Positions 19,889 through 30,422 are shown, numbered from the stretch's first letter. The stretch is 64,000 nucleotides of DNA from Balneolaceae bacterium (GCA_017640605.1 JAEPQH010000008.1:1-64000), one strand, 5' to 3'. Program-made: numbers and translations. The notes: generated by a model from the letters alone, not told the origin.

Positions 19889-21739
19889 TTGAAAAACGAA
19901 GGACAACAAAGGCTATTCAATTGGTCGATACAATTAGCTGCTACGCCAGAGCAATTGTGGCCATTTATTTCTGATACCAACCAGATTTTCAGGTTGATGG
20001 GAGCTCCTTCTGTAAAACGTACGCAACTCACTCGTTCGGCACCCAAAGGCTACATCGAAGTAACAAATTCGCGCTTGAGTTCCTATTCGCTCTGGGAGCA
20101 AGAACCTTATTTTTGGGAGAAACCATATCGATTTGGTACTACCCGTTATTATAAAGTGGGGATTATCAAACAGCTTCGCTATCAGGTTGAATTAAAGCCG
20201 AACGCTGAAGGAACGCTACTTAACACGCGTATTTGGCTTACTCCGGCTAAAGAACGCTTATTCTTTCTCGCTAATTTTTATATCGAAAAGATTTTAAAGC
20301 TTCGGTATTTCCGCATTCTCAAAGAATATGATAAATGCGCTACGCAACAATTGCTACGCTATGAAATCAACAATAAGAAACCACTTGTTCGTGGTGCGGA
20401 ATCCAGAATAAGTAGGATTACCAAAGCTCTTGTTGCAGAAACGAAGAGAAAGCGAATTATCAACCATTTGATTCAATACATTACTAAAGCAGACGACGAG
20501 GATTTAATACGAATTCATCCTTTTCACTTGGCTGAATATTGGGGTGAAAAGAAGTATTCGGTGTTAAATGTATTCTTACACGCCGCTAAACTGGATCTGC
20601 TGGATTTCAATTGGGATGTATGCTGCCCAAACTGTAAATCGCCTAAATATACTGTTCGAAAGCTCAAAGAAATTCGTACTGCACATTTTTGTGAAGAATG
20701 TGATCTGGATTTTGAGCTGGATTTTAATACGAACACACACATGGTCTTTACACCGCATCCTCTTATCCGAAAAATATCACATCGTAAATACTCTTTTGGC
20801 GATCCCAACTCAACTCCGCATAAACTATCGCAGCATTTCCTAACCTTAGGTGAAGAAAAGTATCTTGATGTGAAGCTCGAAGAAGGTACCTACCTTTTTA
20901 AAAGCAATAACCATAAAGGACATTTAATACTTCATGCCCGTGAAGATGGTATTGATACCTTTTCCTTGGTAATTACCGACGATGACTTTAACGGACAGGA
21001 AGTTGAGGTTTCAACAACGCCAAACATCACATTAGTGAATAATTCTTCTCGTAAGCAAGTGGCTTTTATCGAAAAGAAAGATTGGAAACAGGAAGCTACA
21101 TATGCCAGCGAGGTGGGTTCCGCCCATGACTTTCGTTCGCTCTTTCCTCGAGAAACACTAAAGGAAGGCACGAACGCCAAAGCAAGCGAAGTTACGATGT
21201 TGTTTACCGATTTGATGAACTCGACTGAGTTATACAGAAATGAGGGCGACGAATTTGCCATTGGCAGAGTGATGAGCCACTTTAAAATAATCCAGCAAAT
21301 TATTGCTGAGGAGCGCGGAGGAATCGTTAAAACCATTGGTGATTCGGTGATGGCTGTTTTCCGTGAACCGGTTTCTGCATTAAAAGCAGTGGAAAGAATC
21401 CAACAGATTTTTACTGGCTCAACCGGCATTGGAGATTCGTTTAAAATTAAAGCCGGTATCCACTACGGCGATTGTACAACCGTAAATTTAAATGATAGAA
21501 CCGATTATTTTGGTACTACCGTAAATATTGCTGCTCGTTTGGTTGATATCGCAAAAGAAAAAGAAATCATTATCTCTGAAGCCGTTTTCGATCATCCTGA
21601 CGTACAATTATATCTGGCGAAGAAAAAGGATCATCTCTTTGTAAAAGAAAATCAGATCGAATTAAAGGGCTTTAAAGATGAAGAATTCCGCATCAAACAA
21701 ATTCGATTAGAGCGCCCAACTCTTCGATTGGTAGTATAA
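19889..21739 (+). CDS. Class III adenylate/guanylate cyclase with SRPBCC-like N-terminus and zinc-ribbon middle
   Basis: 616 residues from a TTG at 19889. Residues 1-150 look like an SRPBCC/START lipid- or ligand-binding domain (LAATPEQLWPFISDTNQIF). The middle, about 160-420, matches DUF5939-type regions and includes a zinc-ribbon CxxC pair (CCPNC near 250, CEEC near 275). The C-terminal cyclase (about 430-590) has both metal Asp motifs, MLFTDLMNST and VKTIGDSVMAVF, and the transition-state Asn/Arg in TTVNIAARL, so it should be active. The Lys before the second Asp suggests ATP use. No membrane segment. The signal sensed is unknown. Confidence 0.85.
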   Translation: MKNEGQQRLFNWSIQLAATPEQLWPFISDTNQIFRLMGAPSVKRTQLTRSAPKGYIEVTNSRLSSYSLWEQEPYFWEKPYRFGTTRYYKVGIIKQLRYQVELKPNAEGTLLNTRIWLTPAKERLFFLANFYIEKILKLRYFRILKEYDKCATQQLLRYEINNKKPLVRGAESRISRITKALVAETKRKRIINHLIQYITKADDEDLIRIHPFHLAEYWGEKKYSVLNVFLHAAKLDLLDFNWDVCCPNCKSPKYTVRKLKEIRTAHFCEECDLDFELDFNTNTHMVFTPHPLIRKISHRKYSFGDPNSTPHKLSQHFLTLGEEKYLDVKLEEGTYLFKSNNHKGHLILHAREDGIDTFSLVITDDDFNGQEVEVSTTPNITLVNNSSRKQVAFIEKKDWKQEATYASEVGSAHDFRSLFPRETLKEGTNAKASEVTMLFTDLMNSTELYRNEGDEFAIGRVMSHFKIIQQIIAEERGGIVKTIGDSVMAVFREPVSALKAVERIQQIFTGSTGIGDSFKIKAGIHYGDCTTVNLNDRTDYFGTTVNIAARLVDIAKEKEIIISEAVFDHPDVQLYLAKKKDHLFVKENQIELKGFKDEEFRIKQIRLERPTLRLVV

Positions 21740-21802
21740 CAGCAAGTTAATTACGCTTTTCCTTTTTGCTGTGTACCTTATGGGTTCACAAACTCACCAA
21801 TA

Positions 21803-22288
21803 ATGTCAGTAAAAAAACAACATCCTTCTATCGCAGATTCAACGCTGCCGATGCGACCTAAAAAAAATATTGCTTTAATTGCCCACGACCATCGAAAAAT
21901 GGATTTACTGGATTGGGCAGAATACAATAAAGAAAAACTCTCAGGACATAATCTATTTGGTACCGGAACTACCGGATCATTAGCTGCTCAACGGTTGGGG
22001 CAATCCGTTTTCACCTTCAAAAGTGGTCCATTAGGTGGCGATTTACAAATCGGTAGTGCAATCATCGATAATGAAATTGATATCATGATTTTCTTCTGGG
22101 ATCCACTGCAAGCTCAACCGCATGATGTAGACGTTAAAGCACTACTCCGAATAAGTGTGGTGTATAACATCCCTATCGCCTGTAACCGTAGTTCGGCAGA
22201 TTTTCTGATTAGCTCGCCCTTGATGGAAACTCCGTATGATCGCTTTATTGTAGATTATAGCCGAAGATTTAATAAAGATATTGAATAA
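21803..22288 (+). CDS. mgsA: Methylglyoxal synthase
   Basis: 161 residues. The family core [19 protein letters not shown] and FGTGTTGS is followed by [12 protein letters not shown], with the catalytic Asp, and [20 protein letters not shown]. It converts dihydroxyacetone phosphate to methylglyoxal, an overflow route when phosphate is low. Homologous enzymes are inhibited by phosphate. The stop is 2 bases before the next gene's GTG start, so the two are probably co-transcribed. Confidence 0.95.
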   Translation: MSVKKQHPSIADSTLPMRPKKNIALIAHDHRKMDLLDWAEYNKEKLSGHNLFGTGTTGSLAAQRLGQSVFTFKSGPLGGDLQIGSAIIDNEIDIMIFFWDPLQAQPHDVDVKALLRISVVYNIPIACNRSSADFLISSPLMETPYDRFIVDYSRRFNKDIE

Positions 22289-22290
22289 TT

Positions 22291-24333
22291 GTGCCTAACC
22301 GATTAGCCAAAGCTAAAAGTCCGTATTTACTGCAACATCAAAACAATCCTGTTGATTGGTATCCGTGGGGAGATGAAGCTTTTGAAGCTGCAAAAGCTCA
22401 AAATAAACCCATTTTTCTTTCGATTGGATACGCAACCTGCCATTGGTGCCATGTAATGGAGCATGAAAGCTTCGAAGATGATGCCATTGCTGAGTTGATG
22501 AATGAAGCTTTCATCAACATAAAAGTTGACCGCGAAGAACGACCGGACATCGATGCAACCTATATGACGGTATGCCAACTGATAAATGGGCATGGAGGCT
22601 GGCCACTATCTATTGTGATGAATGCCGACAAAGAGCCTTTTTTTGCAGCAACCTACATTCCTAAAGAAGCACGTTTTGGCAGAATTGGAATGCGACAATT
22701 GATTCCAGGGATCACTGGAATGTGGAATAATGAGCCCGAGCGTATCCAAAAAGCAATTGCTCAAATCAAAAAAGGATTCGGGCAAACACAGGAATTTAAA
22801 CACGGACACTTTCCCGGTACCGAAGCCATCGATTATGCCGCCGAACAACTTGCCCAAAGTTTTGATGAAACTCATGGTGGATTTGGTGCAGCACCAAAAT
22901 TTCCGTCACCGCATAATCTTATGTTTCTGATGCGGCAGTATCATCACACCGGAGAGCAACGATTCTTAGACATGGTTTCAGACACACTGATTTCAATGCG
23001 ATTGGGTGGTTTATGGGATCATGTAGGTTTTGGCTTTCATCGGTACAGTACAGATGCCGATTGGTTACTCCCTCATTTCGAAAAAATGCTTTACGATCAG
23101 GCTTTATTGATGATGGCATATAGTGAAGCCTGGCAACTCACCCAAGAACCACTATTTAAGCAAACGGTAGATGAAATTGCGACCTATGTCTTAAGAGAAC
23201 TTACACATTCTGATGGGGGATTTTATTCAGCTGAAGATGCCGATAGTGAAGGCGAAGAAGGAAAGTTTTACGTGTGGAGCGCTGATGAATTAAAAGAGTT
23301 TTTTCTAAAAGAGTATGATTTCGTCGCATCACACTTCAATATTGACGAAGAAGGAAACTTTGAAGATGAAGCCACCAAACAAAAAAATGGGACTAATATT
23401 CTTCATCTAACCGCTCCCCTCAATGCTGAACAACAGGAAAAGTGGGATAAATGTAGAGCAGGTTTATTCAGAGAAAGAGAAAAGCGTGTTCGTCCATTAC
23501 TCGACGATAAGGTTCTAACCGACTGGAATGCCATGATGATCGCCGCTTTTGCTAAAGCTGGAGCAGTGTTCAAAAATTCTGATTACCTAAATGCTGCGAA
23601 AAGCTCTTGGGATTTTATTCAAAACCAGCTAATACATAAAGGACAACTATTGCATCGGTTTCGTTGTGATGAAGCAGATATAAAAGCATTCGCTGACGAT
23701 TATATTTACTTGGCTTGGGCTGCATTGGAATTATACAACGCAACATTTGAGCCTGAGTATTTAGAAAAATCTGTAGATCTAGTTCATCAAGCTATTGAGC
23801 ATTGTTGGGATGCAGAGCTTGGCGGCTTTTACCTTACTAAAGACCTCACTGATCAGGCTTTAGGCTTGCAAAAACAGATTTATGATGGGGCCATTCCATC
23901 CTCCAATTCGTTGGGTTTAAACCTGCTACTAAAACTAGGTCGAATCACAGAAAATGAAGATTGGCTAAATTTAGCCGATCAGTTAGGAAAATTATTTTCA
24001 AGTGAATTGATACGGTCGGGTTCCAGCATAACCATGGGCATGATGGCTTTACAGTTTCAGATGCATCAACCCGGAGAAATTGTGGTAGTTGAAGGAAATG
24101 GTAATAATTCTGAAATAAAAGATTTCCTAAACACTACATTTTTACCTTCTATGATTACACTTTGGAAATCAGAGGATTCTGCGATTCAGAATATCGCTCC
24201 ATTTACTAAGTTTTATTCAAGCATTGATAATAAAAAGGCAATATACCTGTGCAAAAACTATAGTTGTGAAGCTCCGGTTAGCAATTTAGATGATTTGGTT
24301 GCATTATTGTCGCATCGAAAACAATCCAACTAA
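22291..24333 (+). CDS. DUF255 thioredoxin-fold / glycosidase-like protein (YyaL, SPATA20 family)
   Basis: 680 residues from a GTG at 22291. The N-terminal thioredoxin-like domain has [20 protein letters not shown] (C-x-x-C near residue 48) and [13 protein letters not shown]. The remainder is the (alpha/alpha)6 barrel typical of the YyaL/SPATA20 family, with [22 protein letters not shown] and [12 protein letters not shown]. The family is widespread but its biochemical role is unsettled. It is coupled to mgsA by a 2-base gap. Confidence 0.9.
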   Translation: MPNRLAKAKSPYLLQHQNNPVDWYPWGDEAFEAAKAQNKPIFLSIGYATCHWCHVMEHESFEDDAIAELMNEAFINIKVDREERPDIDATYMTVCQLINGHGGWPLSIVMNADKEPFFAATYIPKEARFGRIGMRQLIPGITGMWNNEPERIQKAIAQIKKGFGQTQEFKHGHFPGTEAIDYAAEQLAQSFDETHGGFGAAPKFPSPHNLMFLMRQYHHTGEQRFLDMVSDTLISMRLGGLWDHVGFGFHRYSTDADWLLPHFEKMLYDQALLMMAYSEAWQLTQEPLFKQTVDEIATYVLRELTHSDGGFYSAEDADSEGEEGKFYVWSADELKEFFLKEYDFVASHFNIDEEGNFEDEATKQKNGTNILHLTAPLNAEQQEKWDKCRAGLFREREKRVRPLLDDKVLTDWNAMMIAAFAKAGAVFKNSDYLNAAKSSWDFIQNQLIHKGQLLHRFRCDEADIKAFADDYIYLAWAALELYNATFEPEYLEKSVDLVHQAIEHCWDAELGGFYLTKDLTDQALGLQKQIYDGAIPSSNSLGLNLLLKLGRITENEDWLNLADQLGKLFSSELIRSGSSITMGMMALQFQMHQPGEIVVVEGNGNNSEIKDFLNTTFLPSMITLWKSEDSAIQNIAPFTKFYSSIDNKKAIYLCKNYSCEAPVSNLDDLVALLSHRKQSN

Positions 24334-24368
24334 CGAATAACTTCGTACTCATTAGCAAATAGCCATAT

Positions 24369-24983
24369 ATGCTCTATTTTTTTATAAGTCTGGCCGGCGA
24401 ATTCCTGGTCAAAAATGATAAACGTGATCGCGCATTATTGCGCCGGATTGTTGCCAAAGAACCAAAGGCACTAGGTGAATTGTATGATCATTACAATCGG
24501 TTGTTGTTTGGTTTGCTGCTTTCCATCCTAAAAAAGAGAACCGAAGCTGAAGATTTACTTCAGGAGGTGTTTACTCAAATCTGGGAAAAAGCAGATCAGT
24601 TCGATACAGCATCAGGTAGTGCATATACCTGGATTTGTACCATCACAAGAAATAAAGCTATCGATCGCTTAAGATCGAAAGTTTACAAAGAACAAAAGAA
24701 ACAGAGCTCAAGTCTGGATGACGATGACGTACATGTAACACTGTATTCATCCGAAAATAATCCACTTGAGGATACCATATTAAATGAACGTGCAAAATTG
24801 GTGAAACAAGCCATGGAACAATTATCAGACAAACAACGCGAAGTGATTGAGGTTGCCTATTTCGAAGGTAAAACTCAGTCGGAGATTTCCGAAGAATTTG
24901 ATGTTCCACTAGGCACTATTAAAACAAGAATGAGAGACGCGATGATTAAATTACGAACACTATTGGCAGATGAGGCGGTGTAA
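24369..24983 (+). CDS. ECF RNA polymerase sigma factor (SigK-like)
   Basis: 204 residues. Region 2 (about 25-95) has LYDHYNRLLFGLLLSIL, EAEDLLQEVFTQIWEKA and WICTITRNKAIDRLR. Region 4 (about 135-195) has LSDKQREVIEVAYFEGKTQSEISEEF and a helix-turn-helix GTIKTRMRDAM. The next gene's ATG overlaps the TAA by one base (TAATG), pairing this sigma factor with its RskA-like anti-sigma. The first 15 or so residues are hydrophobic and unusual, so the true start may be slightly downstream. Confidence 0.9.
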   Translation: MLYFFISLAGEFLVKNDKRDRALLRRIVAKEPKALGELYDHYNRLLFGLLLSILKKRTEAEDLLQEVFTQIWEKADQFDTASGSAYTWICTITRNKAIDRLRSKVYKEQKKQSSSLDDDDVHVTLYSSENNPLEDTILNERAKLVKQAMEQLSDKQREVIEVAYFEGKTQSEISEEFDVPLGTIKTRMRDAMIKLRTLLADEAV

Positions 24984-25777
24984 TGAGCGATATAGATAAC
25001 AAATTTGAAGAATACTGTGCAGCCTCTGTGTTAGGTGCACTTTCTGCAAAAGAAGAACAAGAATTTGCAGAACTCTTGGCGAACGCTACCGAAACTCAAC
25101 TTTTGTTGCATAACGAAATGAAAGCAATTGCAGCTGAGCTTGCACTTGGTGCTAATCCCGAAAAACCAAGTCAATCGGTTCGAGATGAACTTATGGCTAT
25201 GGCATGGGCATCGGTAGAGCGAAAACAACAAGCCACGATTTTTAATATTCCTGTTTCCAGATTCAGTATTGCGGCTTCGTTTATTCTACTTTTAACTACG
25301 ATGGGTTTATTTTTCTACAGCCTCCGTTTGAACTCTGATATTGAAATGAGAAGCCAGGTTATTAATGATCAGGCCATTAAAATTCAGCTATTGGAAACCG
25401 AAGTTGAACGTAAAGAGGCGCTGCTAACAATACTGGAAGCCCGCGATGTCGACTTAATCCTAATGGATGGATTAGATGTTAATCCGGAGGGATATGGAAA
25501 AGTAGTTTGGGATAAGAATAACGGCCGTGCACTGCTCCAGGTGGCAAATCTTCCGGAAATACCCACAACTCGCGATTACCAGCTTTGGTTTATTTTAGAT
25601 AATCAACCTATCAGTGCCGGTGTATTTGCCGTTCGAGACTCAGAACGCGATGATTTCTTTACCATAGAGAATCTTTCTAATGAAGCGAACGAAGGTGCTT
25701 TTGCAGTTTCGCTAGAACCAAGCGGGGGTTCTCAACAACCAACCGGAGACATTTTCATGTTGGGCGCCATGAACTAA
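24983..25777 (+). CDS. RskA-family anti-sigma factor
   Basis: 264 residues. The N-terminal cytoplasmic anti-sigma domain (EEYCAASVLGALSAKEEQEFAELLA) is followed by one TM segment near residues 88-110 (ISRFSIAASFILLLTTMGLFFY). A short coiled coil and the periplasmic RskA domain follow (GYGKVVWDKNNGRALLQVANLPEIPTTRDYQLWFI). It should hold the preceding ECF sigma factor at the inner membrane until a periplasmic signal arrives. It overlaps the sigma gene by one base and is followed by a terminator. Confidence 0.88.
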   Translation: MSDIDNKFEEYCAASVLGALSAKEEQEFAELLANATETQLLLHNEMKAIAAELALGANPEKPSQSVRDELMAMAWASVERKQQATIFNIPVSRFSIAASFILLLTTMGLFFYSLRLNSDIEMRSQVINDQAIKIQLLETEVERKEALLTILEARDVDLILMDGLDVNPEGYGKVVWDKNNGRALLQVANLPEIPTTRDYQLWFILDNQPISAGVFAVRDSERDDFFTIENLSNEANEGAFAVSLEPSGGSQQPTGDIFMLGAMN

Positions 25778-25830
25778 GAGTATTTAAGGCATTCAGGAAC
25801 AATTTCCTATTTCATAAGTAATTATCTAAT

Positions 25831-25866
25831 AGGCACCTATCGAACGATATGTGCCTTTTTCTTTTT
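25831..25866 (+). terminator. Terminator of the sigma/anti-sigma operon
   Basis: AGGCAC (25831-25836) pairs with GTGCCT (25851-25856), continued after one mismatch by TATC/GATA around a GAAC loop, then T-rich sequence to 25866. It isolates the sigma operon from the CHRD gene, which therefore has its own promoter. Confidence 0.8.
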
Positions 25867-25962
25867 GTGGATGATGTAAAACCAATCCAATCATCAAGAG
25901 TCTGCGTATTCATTCACAGTTCTACCCCAATTGGGTTTTAATTATAAATAAAACTAACACTT

Positions 25963-28227
25963 ATGAAAATGATAAAACAGATACTATCTATTTGTACAGT
26001 TTTAGGCTTGATGTTAGTAGGAATGACATCCTATGCACAAGCTCAAACTGAATTTACAGCACACCTTAGCGGAAATAGCGAAGTACCTTCCATTGTAACC
26101 TCTGCCAGCGGTAATGTTACCGCAACCTTAAATGGCAGCCAGCTTGTAGTTGAAGGTAGCTTCGAAAATTTAAGCGGCGATTTTGCTGCAGCTCATATCC
26201 ACTCGGGTATGGCCGGCCAAAATGGTGGCGTTGTAGTAGCATTAACTCCAACCATTAATGCTGATAACAAAAGCGGTACTTTTGTAGCTGCTAGTAATAC
26301 ATTCGAGCTTACAGCCGAACAACAAGCAATGCTTGAAAAGCAGGGAATGTATATCAACGTGCACAGTGCTACTTTTGCAAGCGGTGAGTTACGCGGGCAA
26401 TTAGTACAAAGTGCAGATGCTTATTTCCGAACTAACTTATCCGGTGCTTACGAAATGCCGGCTGCTAAAACCATGGCATATGGTGGCATGGTGTTTCAAC
26501 TTAAAGGAGACTCTTTAATCGCCTCAGGTTCATTTGCGAATCTTTCCGGCGAATTTGATGCCGAAATTGCAGGTGGTTCTCACCTTCATATGGGCGAAGC
26601 CGGTGCTAACGGAAGCGTAATGATTTCGTTGAACGCAACTTTATCGGAAGACAAACTTTCAGGTACTTATTCTCCTGAAAATAATCGATTCGAACTTACT
26701 TCAGAGCAGAAAACTGCGCTAATGAATCGAATGATGTATGTAAACATTCATACAAAAGCTTACGGAAGCGGTGAATTACGCGGACAAGTAACTCCTCCGG
26801 TAACTGCTGCATTTTATGCAACTTTATCAGGAAGTGCCGAAGTGCCAAGTGTTAAAACTGAAGCTTCAGGTGCTGTTTTAGCAGAAATTCAGGGCGATTC
26901 ACTTTTCCTATCCGGTTCATTTGCAAATTTGAGTTCAGATTTTGATGCCAACGTAGCTGGTGGATCTCACTTACATAATGCACATGCCGGTACAAACGGT
27001 GGTGTTGACTTTGTGTTAACTGCAGAAGTTGCCGCTGATTTAAGATCGGGTTCATATTTAGCATCAGAAAATGCTTTTGAACTTACTGCAGAGCAAAAAA
27101 CCGAGTTAATGGCTCGTAATTATTATCTGAATATCCACACCAAAGAGAATGGTGCAGGAGAATTGAGAGGACAATTATTAGCCGAAGCAACAGCCTACTT
27201 CAAAACCACCCTTTCTGGTGTAAACGAAGTACAACCGATTGTAACTAATGCAATGGGTAAATTGAATGTTGAGGTAAATGGTAATGTAGCTACAGTAGTA
27301 GGTGGATACACTGGGTTAAGCGGTGCAATTGATACTGGAATAGCTGGTGGAGCTCATTTACACAATGGTTCAGTTAATGCCAATGGCGATGTTTCCGTAC
27401 TTATTAATACTACCGTTGACATGGATACAGCAGGTACTTACACCGCTGCCATGAATACAATTGAATTAACTACCGAGCAGATGACTGCCCTTTACAATGA
27501 GCAGTTGTACGCTAATATTCACTCAACAGCATTTGCATCCGGTGAATTACGCGGTCAGCTTTTATTTGGCGATAATATGTTTCCGGATTCTTCGGAAATA
27601 ACATCACCGGAAGAAGGTGCGATGCTATCAATTACCGGTAGCGGAACTACGATGTTTGAAGCAACGTGGACAGAAGCCATCGACGAAAATGACATTGCCT
27701 ATATTTGGCAATTAGCTACCGACTCAGCATTTACTAATATTATAGTAAACGCAAATGTTGGTGCTGAAACTTCATTCATGGCAGATTTCACCACTTTAGA
27801 TGAAATTCTTGCCGACTTAGGAGTAGATATTGGAGCTACAGCGAAAGTTTATCACCGTGTATTGGTTAGCGATGGAAGCGATCAAACAGCGAGTGAACCA
27901 AGATCTGCAAATTTAGAACGTGGACAAGTAGTTTCTAATCAAGATGAACCAATAGGTGCTGTAGAATCTTTTGAACTAGAACAGAATTATCCTAATCCGT
28001 TCAATCCTTCTACAAATATTGCATTCAGTTTAGCTGAAGCAGGTAATGCAACGATCAAGGTGTATAATCTAATTGGTCAGGAAGTAGCTACAATCGCAAA
28101 TGAGCGTTTTTCAGCTGGTTCTCATACCGTACAGTTTGATGCAAGCGCACTTGCATCGGGTGTTTACATTTACCGATTAACCTCCGGTACAAATACTATC
28201 ACCAAGAGAATGACACTAATTAAATAG
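25963..28227 (+). CDS. Four-repeat CHRD-domain surface protein with type IX sorting signal
   Basis: 754 residues. Signal peptide about 1-27. Four CHRD (chordin-like) domains lie at roughly 30-145, 150-280, 283-410 and 413-537. Each opens with an LSG-x-x-E-V/M-P-like strand and closes with INVHS/INIHT...GELRGQ. A spacer (about 545-655) with fibronectin-like strands leads to the C-terminal Por sorting domain (NYPNPFNPSTNI ... GVYIYRLTSG). In T9SS bacteria that domain directs export across the outer membrane and surface attachment or release. CHRD function in bacteria is unknown. Its position after a sigma/anti-sigma pair hints at control by that sigma factor, but a terminator separates them. 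Confidence 0.9.
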   Translation: MKMIKQILSICTVLGLMLVGMTSYAQAQTEFTAHLSGNSEVPSIVTSASGNVTATLNGSQLVVEGSFENLSGDFAAAHIHSGMAGQNGGVVVALTPTINADNKSGTFVAASNTFELTAEQQAMLEKQGMYINVHSATFASGELRGQLVQSADAYFRTNLSGAYEMPAAKTMAYGGMVFQLKGDSLIASGSFANLSGEFDAEIAGGSHLHMGEAGANGSVMISLNATLSEDKLSGTYSPENNRFELTSEQKTALMNRMMYVNIHTKAYGSGELRGQVTPPVTAAFYATLSGSAEVPSVKTEASGAVLAEIQGDSLFLSGSFANLSSDFDANVAGGSHLHNAHAGTNGGVDFVLTAEVAADLRSGSYLASENAFELTAEQKTELMARNYYLNIHTKENGAGELRGQLLAEATAYFKTTLSGVNEVQPIVTNAMGKLNVEVNGNVATVVGGYTGLSGAIDTGIAGGAHLHNGSVNANGDVSVLINTTVDMDTAGTYTAAMNTIELTTEQMTALYNEQLYANIHSTAFASGELRGQLLFGDNMFPDSSEITSPEEGAMLSITGSGTTMFEATWTEAIDENDIAYIWQLATDSAFTNIIVNANVGAETSFMADFTTLDEILADLGVDIGATAKVYHRVLVSDGSDQTASEPRSANLERGQVVSNQDEPIGAVESFELEQNYPNPFNPSTNIAFSLAEAGNATIKVYNLIGQEVATIANERFSAGSHTVQFDASALASGVYIYRLTSGTNTITKRMTLIK

Positions 28228-28247
28228 TTGTCACTCCCAGATAAAAC

Positions 28248-28280
28248 AAAAGCGACTCCGTTAGTTCGGAGTCGCTTTTC
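28248..28280. terminator. Bidirectional terminator between convergent genes
   Basis: AAAAGCGACTCCG (28248-28260) and CGGAGTCGCTTTT (28267-28279) are exact reverse complements around a six-base loop. A and T runs at both ends let it act in both directions, for the CHRD gene from the left and the DUF4412 gene from the right. Confidence 0.9.
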
Positions 28281-28312
28281 TTATTTAGAGAATCTTATTA
28301 TTGATGAATAAA

Positions 28313-29065
28313 TTAGTTGCTAATCATCGCTTTCATGATCATTTCCTGAAGGCTAACCAGTTGAAGTCCGGCAGGCATTTCTACCATATCTTTAGCAATT
28401 CGTGATTTTTTAACCTTAGTGACTTCGAAAATAGTTGACGTCTTTCCTTTTTCTGTTACCTCAATCAACAACGGAAAATTTCTAGACTTAAACTCCTGGG
28501 TCATTTGATTAACCTGTCCCGACATTGAACCTGGTACATTCTTCCATGGTTCTGAAAGCATTCCCCAATCGATATCTAAATCATTTGTTAACCATATAGA
28601 TAGGTAATTCTTTTGCTCCTTTCCGTACACGCGTAATTCTGTGGCTTGCAATCCTTCAATGGTTCTCACTTCGTTGGTGTACGTATAGTTCATATCAGAG
28701 TCGCTTTTATCCATTTCGCCGCCACTCATCATGTTTATCATAGAAAACATGCCCTCTAACTCTTCTTTCGTAAATCTCAAGGCTTCTTTCTCTCCCATCA
28801 TAATTACAAAATCGCGCATGTCGCTACGAATCAGTATTCCACTTGCTTCCATCATGCCATCAGAGATATTGATCTTATCCTCTCCTTTGATAAGTATACG
28901 CTCCTGAGTTGTGTATAAATTCACCACATTTTCTTCAGTGATGTCTCCATTTTCCTGATTATAGATGGTCATGCTGATTTGCCCTTCAAACTGAGCATGT
29001 ACTAGTTGGGTAATTACAAGCATAACAACAAATGTCATACTCGCTAGAATTTTCGGAAACTTCAT
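28313..29065 (-). CDS. DUF4412 domain protein, exported
   Basis: About 250 residues from the ATG at 29065, which gives the signal peptide MKFPKILASMTFVVMLVITQLVHA. The open frame extends to 29137 and into mnmA, but that start would bury the signal. The mature part matches DUF4412 in pattern: FEGQISMTIYNQENGD, then ERILIKGEDKINISDGM, MRDFVIMMGEKEA, and a C-terminal MVEMPAGLQLVSLQEM. This family of periplasmic beta-rich proteins in Bacteroidota-like bacteria has no known activity. Confidence 0.75.
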   Translation of the reverse strand: MKFPKILASMTFVVMLVITQLVHAQFEGQISMTIYNQENGDITEENVVNLYTTQERILIKGEDKINISDGMMEASGILIRSDMRDFVIMMGEKEALRFTKEELEGMFSMINMMSGGEMDKSDSDMNYTYTNEVRTIEGLQATELRVYGKEQKNYLSIWLTNDLDIDWGMLSEPWKNVPGSMSGQVNQMTQEFKSRNFPLLIEVTEKGKTSTIFEVTKVKKSRIAKDMVEMPAGLQLVSLQEMIMKAMISN

Positions 29066-29133
29066 AAATCCTGAGTTTGGTTTAAATAAATAGTCGAGTG
29101 CTTTAACGAACGGTAGGTTAAAGTTGTTTCGTA

Positions 29134-30264
29134 TCAAGCGGAAACTAAATCTTCGAAGCCAACGCTTACTTTCTTAATCCATCCGCCGGCTACTACATCA
29201 TTTCCTTCGTAACAAACAACGGCTTGTCCCGGAGTTATAGCCTCTCGCCCAGCCGGGAAATGGACTTTGACTTCATCATCAGCGGTTTGAGTGATGGTAC
29301 CGTGCGCGCCTTCATCGTTGTAGCGAATTGCGCCAATTATGTCCATTCCACCATCAGGAATTCGATCGTATTTAATCAGATTTAATTCTCTTGCAATCAA
29401 TGTAGAGCTAATCAAATCTTCTTTATCACCAATTGTGATGGTGTTCGTAAATGGATTGATATGCGTAACGTAAACAGGTCGACCCATTGGGAGGTTCAAA
29501 CCACGTCGTTGGCCAATGGTGTAAAAAGGATACCCTTCGTGTTCTCCCAAAATATTTCCATCCTGATCAACAAACTTTCCACCTTTTAACTGTTCTATAG
29601 CTTCCGGTTTTTTGTCTTTAAGGAACCGACGATAGTCGTCATCAGGGACAAAACAGATTTCGTATGAATCCGGCTTATTTGCAACATTGAGCAGGCCGTG
29701 GTCTTCAGCAATTTGGCGAATTTCTGTTTTAGAGTATCCACCTAACGGAAAAATAGTGCGTGCAAGATGCTCTTGAGCTACGCCCCAAAGTGCATATGAC
29801 TGATCTTTGCGCGGATCCAATCCTCGTGAAATTACAAAGCGATTGTTCTCTTCCCGAACCCTTGCATAATGTCCGGTTGAGATGAAGTCACAACCTAAAG
29901 CATCGGCACGTTTTAGCAGCGCTGCCCATTTGATGTGTGTATTACAAAGCACGCAAGGATTTGGGGTTCTCCCTCCTAAATAATCATCCACAAATCGATC
30001 AATAACCCAATCGCCAAATTCTTCGCGGATGTCTACAATAAAATGCTTAAAACCCAAATTCACAGCAATGTGTCGCGCATCATTCATACTTTCTACAGTG
30101 CAGCAACCTGTTTCTTTTCCATTATTACCACCACTTCGGTGGTAATCCCAAGTCTTCATGGTGATTCCAATCACCTCATAACCTTGTTCGTGTAGCATAA
30201 CCGCTGCAACCGACGAATCAACACCGCCACTCATTGCAACCAATACTCTGCCTTTTTTACTCAT
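29134..30264 (-). CDS. mnmA: tRNA-specific 2-thiouridylase MnmA
   Basis: 376 residues. The PP-loop VAMSGGVDSSVAA is at residues 9-21. The catalytic cysteines lie in TPNPCVLCNTHIKW (near 107) and YEICFVPDDDY (near 205). The C-terminal beta-barrel domain is present with FYTIGQRRGLNLP and PGQAVVCYEG. It thiolates U34 of tRNA Lys, Glu and Gln. A variable insert, HRSGGNNGKETGCCTVES, contains a double Cys. Confidence 0.96.
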   Translation of the reverse strand: MSKKGRVLVAMSGGVDSSVAAVMLHEQGYEVIGITMKTWDYHRSGGNNGKETGCCTVESMNDARHIAVNLGFKHFIVDIREEFGDWVIDRFVDDYLGGRTPNPCVLCNTHIKWAALLKRADALGCDFISTGHYARVREENNRFVISRGLDPRKDQSYALWGVAQEHLARTIFPLGGYSKTEIRQIAEDHGLLNVANKPDSYEICFVPDDDYRRFLKDKKPEAIEQLKGGKFVDQDGNILGEHEGYPFYTIGQRRGLNLPMGRPVYVTHINPFTNTITIGDKEDLISSTLIARELNLIKYDRIPDGGMDIIGAIRYNDEGAHGTITQTADDEVKVHFPAGREAITPGQAVVCYEGNDVVAGGWIKKVSVGFEDLVSA

Positions 30265-30422
30265 GGTTGTATACCTCTTGATTAGCCTTTAAAGATACGC
30301 TTTTTTTATTTTAGGATTGAAATAGGTTGATTGTTATTGATTATCTAAGGGATAGTTTTCTATCTAATGATTTTTAACCAATTATTCTGCTAGATTAAAA
30401 GCTAGTCATCAATTTAACGCTC

